A DNA stretch of 46,936 bases from positions 1 through 46,936 of the forward strand of contig JAUCBJ010000804.1 in the NCBI GenBank assembly GCA_032718475.1, in the 5' to 3' direction. The position numbers and the translations under genes were made by a program. This DNA comes from Nemertoderma westbladi. Lineage: Eukaryota; Xenacoelomorpha; Nemertodermatida; Nemertodermatidae. The notes under the pieces are model-generated. The model made no database searches. It had not been told where the DNA came from and worked only from the letters and a program-made list of their open reading frames with translations. Of this stretch, positions 20,111-31,494 are shown piece after piece (positions within the stretch are counted from its first letter, which is position 1; every line of letters starts with the position of its first letter).

Positions 20111-22577
20111 CCTAGCCAGGTTTTTTATTATTAAGTAGACCGTCAATTTGTAATAATGAAAGAATAATATTTTGTAAATTTAATTTGTATGTAGTAATCG
20201 TTATGCAGTGAGAAAGCAATATTTTTGTAAATTTAATTTGTATGTAAAACCATTATGCAATATCTATGGCAATATTTGTAAATATTAGAACTATTATAGT
20301 ACCAAGTTATTAGATTATTTGAAAGTAAATTTTATTTTGTTTGTTTACATCGCCCTATATTCTTCTACAATTGGAGGGAAACATTGCTTGTTTCCCTTGG
20401 AGCGGTGTTGCGATATATGGCGCTGTATACTATTATCAGCCCATTATACAGTATATAGATATTTAGATAAGACGTAATGACATGCAACCATAGTTAGATA
20501 AGGAAAATAAAATATCCATATTTGTAAATCTTATCCATTTTGTATAGTATGTAGCCCTACGTATGTAATTTTGTAATAAAATATAAATAAATAGCATTTA
20601 CGGTAGCAAGTTTCCTATAAAAACCTTGATGCAAGCTTGCTGTTATTGGTATTAATCGGATTAATCGTGTATTTGCATTAATTTCCGTTATATTTGCTTT
20701 TAAATTGGCGCTAAATTAGATTGTACGTACTGTGCTTTAATATCGCGAAATTAAGTAATGCAACCATTACCATATATGGTAATAATTTGTGATTCTGGGA
20801 GCCATTAGGTTCACAATCCGGCTTCCTTATTGGCCTAGCTGTTCCAGGTTGGTCTAATGGGAGCGCGGATTGGGGAACCAATGAGAGGATTATTGCATCA
20901 TCCTTGATGAATCACCTATAAATTGGCTGTATTTCCTCAATCTGTATTCCCAATCTAATCTAATTGGAATCGTAATCTCAGTCATCTCTGTTTTGGACCC
21001 TGTATTTTGTTTTCTTGCAATAATTCGTAATTATTTATAATTTCTGCCTTAAATTCTTTGCTGTGTTTCCTTAATTAATGATGGTTACTGCAAATTACAA
21101 CTTCGAAATATGATTTCTACCCTTTGATTAATAGTTCTATGTGATTTAAGATGCGATAATCCCACGGGATTTTCTTTAGACTGCCAGACTGTTTGTGAAT
21201 GCATGCGCTGCTACGGTAGCTATTCGTTCTAATAGAGGGCTAAGGTACTGGTAGGCGCGGCGGGCGCACCGGTGGGTAGCGACGAAGGGAGTGTGGAGGA
21301 TTCAAAAACGGGCAACGCTGGCAGGGGGTCACCGTTGCGGCCGGGAGTTAGTCAGTTGAGACGGGAGACCGGTAGCCGGTACAGTAATAGGGGGCTGACG
21401 ATCCAGATTTTGTCTCTATTTGTAGTGTTAGGGGGCAGGACTTGGGTTAGTTAGGAAGCCTATATTGTAGCCGGGAGAGGCCTTTATGTCTTACACTGCT
21501 AATCGCTAATTGTTAACTAGAGTAAATTGTAAGTTGTCAATTGCATACTATACGGTATACTGATACGCTACTGTGTGGTTTTAGTGCGCTAGCTGACTGG
21601 TAGTCAACGCAGTACCTTATTACTAGCTGATTGCTACGCTGATTTGTGTGTTGCTAAGTGTGCCTGATTCTTGATTGTGAATGCTTGGATAGGCACCTTT
21701 TCCCTTGATTGATTTCTATTTCTTAGTTTACGATAAATAATTGCTGATTAGGTCAAAATAATACAGTATTTAGGCTGTTGCTAGTGTAACCCGGTACGTA
21801 ATAAATCAGAATTGCGTATTCTGGAACACTTAGTAATTAGTACGCTGTTTCATATTTATGACTGTAATTAATTTGTGTTAAATTAAGAATCTGTACGCAG
21901 CATAGCGGAGAGTAAGTAATTATTTGGAATACTGTAAACTATTCACGCTGGGCGGTTATTTGAAAATAGCGAGCAACGAGAGAAAGCCGCCCCAATATTA
22001 GATTATTACAACAACATATCCATTGGGTAAGAAAGTGGAGGAGATCCAGCCCGTCTCTTAATTTTTTACTTTATATTACGCGATCAATTTTCACTCATCT
22101 CGTCATGAACCCAACATGTATGTAACCTTTTGTTAAATTTGTTGGCTATGCGTTTGCGGTTGTTTGGGCGGAGTGTGGTAGGCCTACACTTTTCACACTT
22201 AAATATTTTGGTTGTGAAATGTTACAGGGCATAGCTATCTGAGATATTTCATTTATATTTTATTATGAGAGGAAGAAGAACATACAACGTTATTTACTAT
22301 ATATGTAACAAAATAATTGTTTTCGGGTTTAACTTGGAAGCCTCCCCAAATAGTTGATATACAATTATATTTAAAATTATTTCCATGGTCATGGTCATTC
22401 ACCCGTCTTTAGTTAGAAATTTGTTTGCATGAAAGACAGTTTAGTTTAGTTTTTACTGATTTATTATCTCTTATCTGACTGGGGTAATAATAAAGGATAG
22501 GATAAATGGAAGCAAAGTGTGACAGTAACAAATATTTCCCCGTCACCCTAGCATGTCTTAAGTATATGATATTCAAT
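20111..22577. other. non-coding AT-rich tract
   Basis: No gene is supported here. It contains two copies of TTTGTAAATTTAATTTGTATGTA near 20174 and 20226, and a perfect 18-bp palindrome ATTACCATATATGGTAAT at 20766-20783. A TATA-like CTATAAATTGG near 20929 and a GC-rich patch (21250-21390) also occur. The tract could hold an old LTR, but I found no repeated ends. Confidence 0.4.
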
Positions 22578-22626
22578 GGGGGAAGTTTGGATTCACTGCA
22601 TAAATGCAGTTCACCAAACTTCCCCC
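22578..22626. other. strong 49-nt inverted repeat (hairpin)
   Basis: GGGGGAAGTTTGG at 22578-22590 is perfectly complementary to CCAAACTTCCCCC at 22614-22626. Inside, ACTGCAT (22595-22601) pairs with ATGCAGT (22604-22610) across a 2-nt loop. That gives 20 base pairs in 49 nt. It has no ORF or repeat around it that explains it. A microRNA-like precursor, a tiny foldback element or a structured RNA are all possible. Confidence 0.8.
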
Positions 22627-23481
22627 GAATGCACACTGTAACTTCCCCCTTCCCACAAATATCCACTGTTGAATTAATTTGAAGCGATATAATAAGTACA
22701 AAATTGTGCGAGTTTTTAATTGTGTGGTCCAATTGTTATTTGATTTCTATTTATTATTTAAAGTGCATTTAATATCACACTGGTTTTTAGAATATTATAC
22801 TATACAACCTTATGTTTTATTAATTTACCCAATCGAAGCCTCATAAGGGCCGGTTATTTGTACGCATATCCCCTAATGCGCTCAGTAAGGTTCAAACAAC
22901 ATATTAATATGAAAATAAAGTATCTGCAAAGAAAAGAACCCAATACTATATAATTTGACCTTATTAAAAAATTTGCACTTTTGCACACTTATTTGTACAA
23001 ATGCACTTTAGCAGATCGTAATGGTGGCTCTTATTTAACAAACTTATGTTTATCCTCTACCGATCTACGATGGTGTATGATCAAGTGTCAGTCGCTAAAA
23101 GTGTCAAAAATCCAATTTAATAAATCTGGATTTGCGATTTTGGACCATATTCATGGACATTTTTAAGTCACTTTATAGACATACAAAGTTAAACAAATGT
23201 TACGATTATAGTTAGAAATCATTCCAAACTACATTTTAATCCAAAAAATAATATTCTACGATGAATAGAACTGGAAATAACAGTGTTTGAAATATCGAAA
23301 AAATGTTCACTATTTAAGTGCATTTTGCACTAAGTGCACATGCGTCTTTTCCCAAGTTGTATCCTATTTCCCACACTACAATCTATCATCTATCCAATGA
23401 AAAAAGTTTCAGATCAAACGGCCCAATAGAACCGAAGTTATTGATGTTTAAAAATAGTCACTCGAAAATTTCAAATTCTCT
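22627..23481. other. non-coding tract, nothing recognised
   Basis: This is AT-rich with only short chance frames. I see no repeat, RNA or coding signal that I can support. Confidence 0.5.
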
Positions 23482-23556
23482 TGGTCACATAGTCTAGTGG
23501 TTATCAATCACACGTTAATGAAACCTAAGTTCGCGGGTTCGAAATCCAATATTGAC
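23482..23556 (+). tRNA. tRNA-like sequence, probably a SINE head or tRNA pseudogene
   Basis: An A box (TAGTCTAGTGGTTATC) and a B box (GCGGGTTCGAAATCC) are spaced as in a tRNA. The outer ends GGTCA and TGACC can pair. The anticodon stem does not pair, so I cannot assign an amino acid, and one extra base sits in the T-loop side. No known SINE body or tail is evident after it; the following bases are T-rich. Confidence 0.5.
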
Positions 23557-25454
23557 CTGACCATTCTTAATTTTTTTGCAAAAAAAATTATTTTTATTTT
23601 TTCACTAAAATCGCTCTAACTTCGGTTCTGGTGGTCCAAATTCAATAAAATTGGTATATTCTTTGCCGTAATTTTTATATTAATCTTTTGAGAAGGGGTT
23701 ATTTTTGGCCCCAAAAAAATTAAAAAAAAGGGACAAAATAACGCGATATTTTTCGACCCTTAAAATTCGTAATTTTAATTATATATGTTAAGATAAAAGA
23801 TAGCGGAGTTAATTTGATACTTTTTACAGGTACTTTTGGCGCAATACGCTAAATTATAATGGAATAGCGATTTGTTAAAAAATAAAAATTTTCGTCCCTT
23901 TTTATAAATATTATATTTCACACGATCGCCTGCCGCTCCAGTTTTATAATACCTCCGGCGCTGTGATTAACGCTGTTAGATAGATAATTTAACGCACTAT
24001 AAGTCTGTGTAAACAAATCTCCCGTAAGTTAAGTAGTTTTCGAGCTAGACGATTTCCCGCGAAGCAAGTTTGAAGCGCGAAATTATAATTTTGGCCCTCA
24101 TTTTTTTAATATCATCCTTGGAGCAAAACCGATAGCATATTTGAATTCCCCGTATGGATATTGACTGTATAGAATGTACCTTAACCAACTAAAGTTAAAA
24201 ATAAAAAATTATTCGATAAAAACTACTTTACAAATTCTGGCCCTTTTTGGCCCCTATTGCCGACATATTTTTTGTACCCCCATTCGATAGGAACGTAGCC
24301 CCAATGGTCTTCTACGAGTTTCATAAAAGAATTAGTGGATTCCTACCCGCGTTGTCGAATTAAACATTTCGGAAATATGTTTTCCAAAAAAGACGGACAA
24401 AAACGTACAAATTTACAGCCCCTTTTTACACCCGAAATTTTAATAAATATCTTACCCCCATTCGATACGAAGGTAGTACCACTCTTCCCCTTTCCAACCG
24501 CGTTACTTTCGTCCCCGTACGATTAACATTAGCCGAGTTATAGCGGATCCCGCAAAGTCATTTTGTCCGTTTTTTCAACTTTGACGGACATTTTCGGAAA
24601 AAAGGCGTGGTAATCTTTTTTAAAAAAAAAAAACGAATTCACTAATTAATCCCTTCTATCGTATCCCGGCGTCGGCTAAGCAATAACCTAGGGTTTTTTC
24701 GAGCCACTGTAGAGCGCCTTTCAAAAAAATTTTAAAATTGTCGAAAAAATGACGGATTTTTGTCCGCCGTGTCCGTCGAAGGGTTAGATTTAATAATGTT
24801 AGAGTTGCTAATATCTTAGAATTCCGAGCCGCTCCCCTGGTGAGAAAATAAAAAAATTTGGTCTGTTCCTTCATCGAAAAGTCCCCCAGAATCCCAAGTT
24901 AACCTATATAGTTAGCGATGGCCTGCGGCTTTAGGAGCGGCCGCGGTATTCACCTCCCTCATAGCGGCCGCGGCGGTGTTGCGTCAAATGGAGAAATATT
25001 TATCCCACCAAGCTGATAGCAGTATTCAGTATACAGTAGTAAGTTGCTGGCCTAAAGCCAGCCGAGGCCAAGTTTCGACAATAAAGAAATAGATCTGTCC
25101 CCATTGAGTTATTTGAACATTCTCACATTCATACATTCTGTTAGGGAACCCCAGTATTTGCGATTAGGCGATAAGTGAACACGCTGAGTGTAATAGCCTC
25201 TAACACTCGTTTTAAGTAGCTTAGGGAGCCGATTCGGGTTTATTGTTTTGATTATTCCCGCGTGGCTCATAGTTTCGAACAGTTAGCTCTCTATCGAGCG
25301 ATCGGTAGAGAAAGGAACAAGCGATTTCAGGAGCCGTATAAAATTAGTAAAATATATTAGCGGACGGCAGGTTAGCGCCATCCAGCGGTAAGAAGCAGTT
25401 CTGTGTTTAGCGGCAGTGTAGCAGTAATAACGCGCTCCTGATCGCCCCTGTTTA
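23557..25454. other. decayed repetitive tract, possible LTR-like segment at about 24890-25150
   Basis: No coding is supported. Two related stretches near 24279 and 24456 share CCCCATTCGATA and the following bases, indicating internal duplication. Around 24902 there is a TATATAG box, and about 175 bp later an AATAAAG signal at 25081 after a GC-rich segment with two GCGGCCGCGG boxes. This promoter-to-polyA spacing resembles an LTR, but no TG/CA ends, partner or primer site could be found. A gypsy pol fragment follows within 400 bp. Confidence 0.3.
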
Positions 25455-25930
25455 ACAACCCGAGACTCCAATGCATCCGAGAAAAGCTAGCCCCATATGT
25501 ATTCCATGCTCGGTGGGTCTCAGGCAAGTCCAACTGCATCGCAGTTTCTGCAGAAATTCCAATAACATCTATTAACCTAAGAATAATTGCTGTTCTAGAA
25601 CAGGAAGATTCTCAATATATTAACTTGAGTCACGACCCCACCTTAGAAATAATCGAACATGCAGCTGAGAATGACCCTTCTTATAAAGAATTGAAACATT
25701 CAATCCTTACTTTAACCGACACTGAAAAATTAGATTTGTCTCCCCCCCTACAATGCTATAAGGGGATAATTAACGAATTAAATAATCGAACGTGCAGCTG
25801 AGAATGACCCTTCTTATAAAGAACTGAAACATTCAATCCTTACTTTAACCGACAATGAAAAATTAGATTTGTCTCCCTCCCTACAATACTATGCTGAAAC
25901 CACTGCAACGATTTTCAGGTATCTAACTAA
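25455..25930 (+). pseudogene. gypsy RNase H C-terminus and integrase linker fragment with internal duplication
   Basis: The plus strand reads LAPYVFHARWVSGKSNCIA, matching the end of gypsy RNase H (the GKSN-xx-AD-LSR region). After that comes INLRIIAVLEQEDSQY and then AAENDPSYKELKHSIL, typical of the spacer before the integrase finger. A 133-bp segment is repeated in tandem (starts at 25648 and 25781), so AAENDPSYKELKHS appears twice in shifted frames. No RT or integrase core remains. This is a different gypsy lineage from the CsRn1-like copy on the left. Confidence 0.7.
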
Positions 25931-26705
25931 AAAAGTCCTTTAAAAGTGGGATGACCCCGTAAAACTCGAATCACAACCCCGTAAAACTCGAATCTATGAT
26001 AGAGGGGCCCTAACTCTGAATTTATAATGGTGAAGGGATTAGAAAAAGGAAGGTAAAAAAAACTTGAGGGGGTAATTGATAAGATTCCATTACCTTTCTT
26101 ACAGTGTATTGAATCTACTGTACATCTACTTTACTGCAGTATATGCGGTAGGCATACCTATTGTTTACGTGGATTGTAGTATACCGGTGTGGTCATTATG
26201 TCTGATCTGGGTTTATTATATATGATACTGTGATAGTCATTCATTATATTGAGGTAAGTTATTGCTCTTGCTTTTTATCATGTAAAGCTAACCAACCACC
26301 CACCTACACATGGACGAAGTACAGCACATTGTATTCAAGCTGCGCGACTGGCGCCTCCTACAACACAATACAAGCCAAGAAGCTCTGCAGCTTGTCAATC
26401 AATATTGTTTGTGAAATTTTCTGAATAATTAATGGAATAGTAAATAATTAATATATAAATAATATAGTAAATAATATAGTAAATAAATAATAGTAAATAA
26501 ATTCCATCTCAATTAATAATATTATTCTCTTGAAATGCACTGTTGAAATGCAGAATAAGTTATTGGGTGTGCAGTATGCAGTACCTTGCATGTTGATTTT
26601 GTGTTACCGGTAGCTGACTGGATGTAAACTTATAACAGGTACTGAACTGAAATATTATATTTTTTTCACTGTTAATTTACATCTGTACATTGTTAAACAC
26701 TGAAC
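25931..26705. other. non-coding tract between gypsy fragment and LINE ORF1
   Basis: Only short features are visible. A duplicated CCCCGTAAAACTCGAATC lies at 25955-25995, and there are AT-rich runs with AAATAATATAGTA repeats near 26450-26490. No gene is supported. Confidence 0.45.
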
Positions 26706-26724
26706 ATGCCACCTAAGTTTTCCA

Positions 26725-27439
26725 ATGAAGCCATCGGAAAAAGCAATTAAAACTATGTCTGAAGGAATGGCAAAAATCTCGCATCAGCTTCAACCATCAA
26801 CCTCAGATACAGATACTCCGTCAATGTTCGATGAAATCTGCCATCTTAAAGATGAAAACATTAACCTGAAGAAAGATTTGCTGGATTTACGTAATGCTGC
26901 TGATGACCAGCAGCAATACCATAGTCGTAACAATGTTTTGTTCCACGGCATTTCGGAGTTAGGAGTTGAAAAGGACTTCTCTTTAATGAAGGCCATCTTA
27001 CTAAAAGTAATCCTCAACATAAAGCAGGTGGATGTCTGGCATCATCGGCTGGGTCGTACGAATAAGAATAATAAACCACGGCCCATTCTTGTACGGTTTT
27101 TTTTGGCATGGTTCCCGTTATGTTGTCTTTAAAAATCGTGATAAACTTCCAGATAAAATTTACCCTACCGATCATTTAACAGCCAAATGTTCCGAGCTTC
27201 TTCGTGAAGCCGTTCTTTTAAAGAAGAAGAAGAGTGTTTTCACAGCATATTCCATCAATGGTCAAGTCTGTGTTCGTATTTGGAATGACGAAATCCCGAT
27301 AAAGATCAATCAAAGTTCTGAGTTAATTAACTAGGAGCAGCAACATTTAAGTGGTTCCTCTAATGTTGCGTCCCCTCCCCGTACTGCGGGTTCTGCCAGA
27401 CGCGCCAATCGTCAACTAGTCATCGTTCAACGCGCTTGA
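26725..27439 (+). pseudogene. LINE ORF1 protein (RNA-binding, coiled-coil)
   Basis: ORF1 proteins of non-LTR retrotransposons bind the element RNA. The frame begins with a coiled coil (ICHLKDENINLKKDLLDLRN) leading into HSRNNVLFHGISELGVEKD, VDVWHHRLGRTNKNNKPRPILVRF. This is the usual RNA-recognition layout: RRNN-fhGipE, then HRLGR...RPIlV-F. A frameshift near 27100 moves on to SRYVVFKNRDKLPDK and SINGQVCVRIWNDE. A TAG at 27332-27334 is followed by an open basic tail to the TGA at 27437-27439. The matching ORF2 is not adjacent; a decayed RT 3 kb downstream on the same strand might be its partner. Confidence 0.7.
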
Positions 27440-28330
27440 TACAACGTTCTATGATGGGAGAGGATCGTGGGGATGATAACCGAGACAACCTCTGAGACAG
27501 ATTAACTTCCAAAAATCTATATGTCCTAAACGTAAGGTGTGTTTTACTTTGTTTATCATAAAATGCCAATTGATAGAAACTAAATGTAAGGTGTGTTTTA
27601 CTGCGTGTTTTGCTTTTTTTTATTATAAAGAGCCACTTGTTAGAAACTATTGCCAATGTTTTTAATTGTTGATTTAATTTGTTGAATTTATACAAAATAA
27701 CAGTAGCTTCTATACTCTATTCTTAGTAACGGCGTAGGTTTTAATCATAAATTTATTTAGCTGAGTTGTATTGATATCGGAACTTATTGCGATTACAATA
27801 CAGTAGAAAATTATTGTCACATAACATTGTATTCATGAACCCGTGTTATTCTTGTGATTCAATTAAATCGTATCAGACATGCTAATAACTCTTAACACAC
27901 TAACCTGTTCAATTCACTTCAGTGTTATGCTGCAATTATTAGCGACTAGTTGCAATCACCATACTAACCCCCATTTATTAACACATTAATATGTCAGTTC
28001 AGTTCACTTCAGACCTTTTATTATTTTGCAAACCCCTGTATGCATTACTCCATTATTATTATTATTGGTCAGTGCAGCAAACATCACCACATGTCACAAA
28101 GTAATGTTGATAGTTCCCACCATGTCCTACGTCCCCATCCTAACCAGAATGAAAGCTATAATTTTTGTTTTCTACTTTTACCTCTCTCGATAAATTTTTT
28201 ACTTGTCCAATTTGTAGCCAGTCTTTCCACTTCCAGTGCGGAACATTTCTACCAAACGTTTCAAATCGAGTCAACTTAAACTTTGCAAAAAACATTTTTT
28301 CATTGCGCCTGTTAGTTTGCTCAAAAAAGA
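27440..28330. other. non-coding tract after LINE ORF1
   Basis: This is AT-rich and without a supported gene. A short direct repeat (AAGGTGTGTTTTACT) occurs at about 27534 and 27586. No endonuclease domain of a LINE ORF2 could be found here in any frame. Confidence 0.45.
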
Positions 28331-28645
28331 CCTGTTCCCATTTGGGAACACTGGCAGCACAGCAAATTCAATATATTTTTAAAATAACAAAAATATAAAG
28401 TTGTGTCTCAAAACATTAAAAACAACAAACAGACTCCAATTTTATTGACTTTTATCCTGTACAATTTTATTGGCCTTGGGGCCGTCTTTCATGTCCCATT
28501 TGGGAACACTGGTGATGTTTGATTGAATTAGTAAACGATGGTGACGGATTTTGTTTGATTTGAATTAGTAAACAACTTATGGAGAGGCTTTGGTTGAAAT
28601 TATATTTTACAATTAAGAACCAGGTCAATCCCATTTGGGAACACT

Positions 28646-29095
28646 GCTCCCTTAGATCTATTCTCGCGTCCTGAGCCCAGCCAACACGCTCTTCAGTGCT
28701 CCATTATATCTATTTTCGAGCCCTGAACTGAGCCAACACGCCCAACTGCACTCCATTAGATATATTATCGCGTCCTGAGCCCGGCCAACACTCCCTACTG
28801 CGCTCCATTAGATCTATTCTTTCATCCCGAGCCGATCCAACACGCCATACTGCACTCAATTAGATCTATTCTCGCACCCCGAGCCCAGCCAACACGCTCT
28901 TCAGTGCTCCATTATATCTATTTTCGAGCCCTGAACTGAGCCAACACGCCCAACTGCACTCCATTAGATATATTATCGCGTCCTGAGCCCGGCCAACACT
29001 CCCTACTGCGCTCCATTAAATATATATTTGAGTCCAGATGCGAGCGAACACGCCATGCTGCGCTCCATTCTGCGCGTCCCGAGCCGAGCCATTAC
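28646..29095 (+). repeat. 52-bp minisatellite with four-unit higher-order repeat
   Basis: Units run CTCCATTAGATCTATTCTCG, then a GTCCTGAGCCCAGCCAACACG part, about 52 bp each, roughly eight and a half units. A block of four units recurs as a whole: the segment starting CCAACACGCTCTTCAGTG is at 28681 and again at 28889, 208 bp apart. Units within a block differ much more than units one block apart. The array is bracketed by copies of the palindromic end-like motif. Confidence 0.9.
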
Positions 29096-29830
29096 ACCAA
29101 AAATTGTTCCCAAATGGGACAAAAAATTGCATAATAAAGTTTATTTCAGCTATACATATTGCATTCGTCTTACCTACATCAATAGTCAAACAGTATTTGG
29201 TTCAATTTTACTATATTATTTTACAGCAGAAATACGTTCACATATAGTGTTCCCAAATGGGACAATAGCTGGTCGCTTTTGATACAGCAGGACACAAATA
29301 GGACCTACATATTCATTTATGTAATTTTAAATGATTTTATTTTATTTCCCTAGGAAAAAAGTAACCCATAGGATTACATTGATTTTACTTTTTTTCCCGG
29401 CGAAAAAAGTAAATTAACATATTTTTGGAGGAATTTCTTAAATTTAATTATATATATTTACAGAGAATCGAGGTAGAAAAGGTTTGCAAGTAATTTGGGC
29501 AAAATCCATTCACACACTTAAAAGTTATTGCAACTTTAGTGTTTGCCAGGCGAACTCTAAAACGGAACTCTATATCCAATATTGGTTTATGTTGTTAAGC
29601 GGTTCTCTAGTTACGTAATATATTTTCGAGAACACTAAATTATTGTATCATTGAGTAAGTCAACATCGAGACTGAAGAGTACAATAATTGAATCGCAGTA
29701 ACTATGGAAGCAATATAGTTAAATACTACAGTTCAATTAATTTTGTAACACTACTGTACTGTAGTATATCGCTTTGTTTTATTAAAGAATTTAGCAACAA
29801 AAAAAGTACCAATTTAAGAAAAAAATTACG

Positions 29831-29964
29831 TATTACATGGGAATAAACGTAGAACATTTTTTTTTTCAATATTCTCTCGACCCTTTATTAACCTCGTCGA
29901 CGCTCGGTAAATAAAATGCCTCGAGCATAATGAAAAAAAGTTCTACTTTTTTTCCCATGTAATA
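29831..29964. repeat. inverted repeat of about 32 bp arms
   Basis: TATTACATGGGAATAAACGTAGAAC followed by a T run (29831-29865) faces an A run and GTTCTACTTTTTTTCCCATGTAATA (29933-29964), separated by about 67 bp. The arms match except for a short A-run region. It looks like a small foldback or MITE-like element. I saw no clear target duplication. Confidence 0.7.
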
Positions 29965-30429
29965 AATAATGATTTTTAGAGTAATACATCGAGTAAAACT
30001 GTTTTGAAATTTTTGATATTCTATTTTCTCACCAGTGTTTCCAAATTGGAACATCAATTTGTATAGGGAGTAATATGGCACAAGGTGGTCGTTTTAATCA
30101 AATAATCAAAAAGTCGTCAAATAATAATGTCATATTATTTAAAAACCTAATTTTAATGTCGCCGCCACTGGTTTGGAATATCAAATTTGTAACGTTTTTG
30201 ACCAATAATGTTTGCATGTCCCAAATATCGAAAAAAATGAGAATTTCCATAATTTGGCATGCCAAAAGACCAACTTGAAGTTTGAAAGCACTTGAAGTTG
30301 AAAATTAAAAACAATATTCCACTCTTCATAAACATATTAACATTAAAAAAAGTATTATAAGCCTAAATTAAATTTCCTCCAGTTGAATTAAAAAAAAACT
30401 CCTCCCAATTGGGAACACTGGGAGATAGA

Positions 30430-31490
30430 AGGTTAAAGGAACATGGCGTACAATTAATTCTTTATTTCATTGTGGTAAGAAACTTTCGACTCCAAACAAA
30501 CTGCTTAATTCTAATGAATCTATCATAACGGAACCTTCTGATATAGCTAATGAATTCAACACATTTTTTACTTCCATTGGACCAGAATTAGCTTCCGAAA
30601 TCCCACATTCACCACGCAGTCCGACTCCTTTTATTTCACATAACAAACCAAATTCATTTTCACTGGTTGAAACAACTCCAATTGGTCCAATATTATATTC
30701 TCAATTTAAAAGATGACGACTTCCAGTTAAGCTTCTTAAATTAGGTTACTGTGCACTATTATCCTGTGTCCTTACCCCATATCTGTCTGCTTTAATCAAC
30801 TTATTTATATCAAAGGGTTTCTACCCATCTTTATTAAAGGTGGTAATGGTCATTCCACTCTACAAAGGTGGCAGCCCGCTTCAATCCTCAAACTATAGAC
30901 CAATTTCGCTTCTCTCTGTATTTAATAAAATTTACGAAACTATAATAAATACTCAATTAGTGTAATCTCTGTGACCATCCTGTGTCCTAACCAATTCCTT
31001 TTTCGCAAAAAATATACAACATCTTTTGCAATCCTTAATAATATAGTTGAAACAATCCGGGATGCTCTCGACAATAAAGTTATATACATAGACCTCAGGA
31101 AAGCATTTGACTCCTTAGACCACTCCATTCTTCTTTTAAAAAAACTGTTATGGTATTCGCGGCACTCCTCACCATCTTCTCTCTGACTAGCTCACAAACT
31201 GCTCTCAATTTGATTCTCTTGGAAATGACAATTCCGTCAACAGATCTATTTCATATGGTATTCCCCAAGGCTCCGTCCTCGGACCTCTCCTTTTTCTGAT
31301 ATATGTTAGTGATCTTCCCAAATGCAGCTCCTTTCTCACAACTCTTCGCCGACGACACCTCTTTAGTGCACCGTTCTGGTGCATCTTCACAATTAATTCC
31401 AACCATTAATTTACATCTTGCCAAGGTGTCAGATTGGCTTGTCAATAACAGACTCTTAATCAACACTAAGAGAACTGAGTCCTAATACTT
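30430..31490 (+). pseudogene. decayed non-LTR reverse transcriptase (CR1/Jockey-like)
   Basis: Signals in order on the plus strand, in shifting frames: EFNTFFTSIGPELASEIP; MVIPLYKGGSP and NYRPISLLSVFNKIYE; AFDSLDHSI near 31103; [19 protein letters not shown]; and [11 protein letters not shown] (31345). The last carries the catalytic FADD. This is the standard RT block order of the CR1/L2/Jockey group. Many frameshifts and stops show it is old. The endonuclease is missing. It ends abruptly at about 31490 where LTR-like sequence begins. Confidence 0.85.
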
Positions 31491-31494
31491 GGGC

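Larger units (their letters stand above)
28334..30423. repeat. seven copies of a palindromic end-like motif, consensus TCCCATTTGGGAACACTG
   Basis: Forward copies lie at 28334-28353, 28494-28512, 28629-28646 and 30403-30423. Reverse copies (CAGTGTTCCCAAATGGGA form) lie at 29106-29120, 29246-29263 and 30033-30054. Each has inner arms TTCCCA/TGGGAA, and the outer end reads CACTG or CAGTG where complete. CAGTG-TTCCCAAA is close to the terminal repeats of hAT transposons, so these may be ends of short non-autonomous elements. I found no clear 8-bp target duplication and no transposase. Confidence 0.7.

Noticed and set aside
30033-30420. Complete 388-bp hAT-like element between CAGTG and CACTG ends
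   Set aside because: The flanking 8 bp on the two sides do not match, so it cannot be claimed as one insertion.
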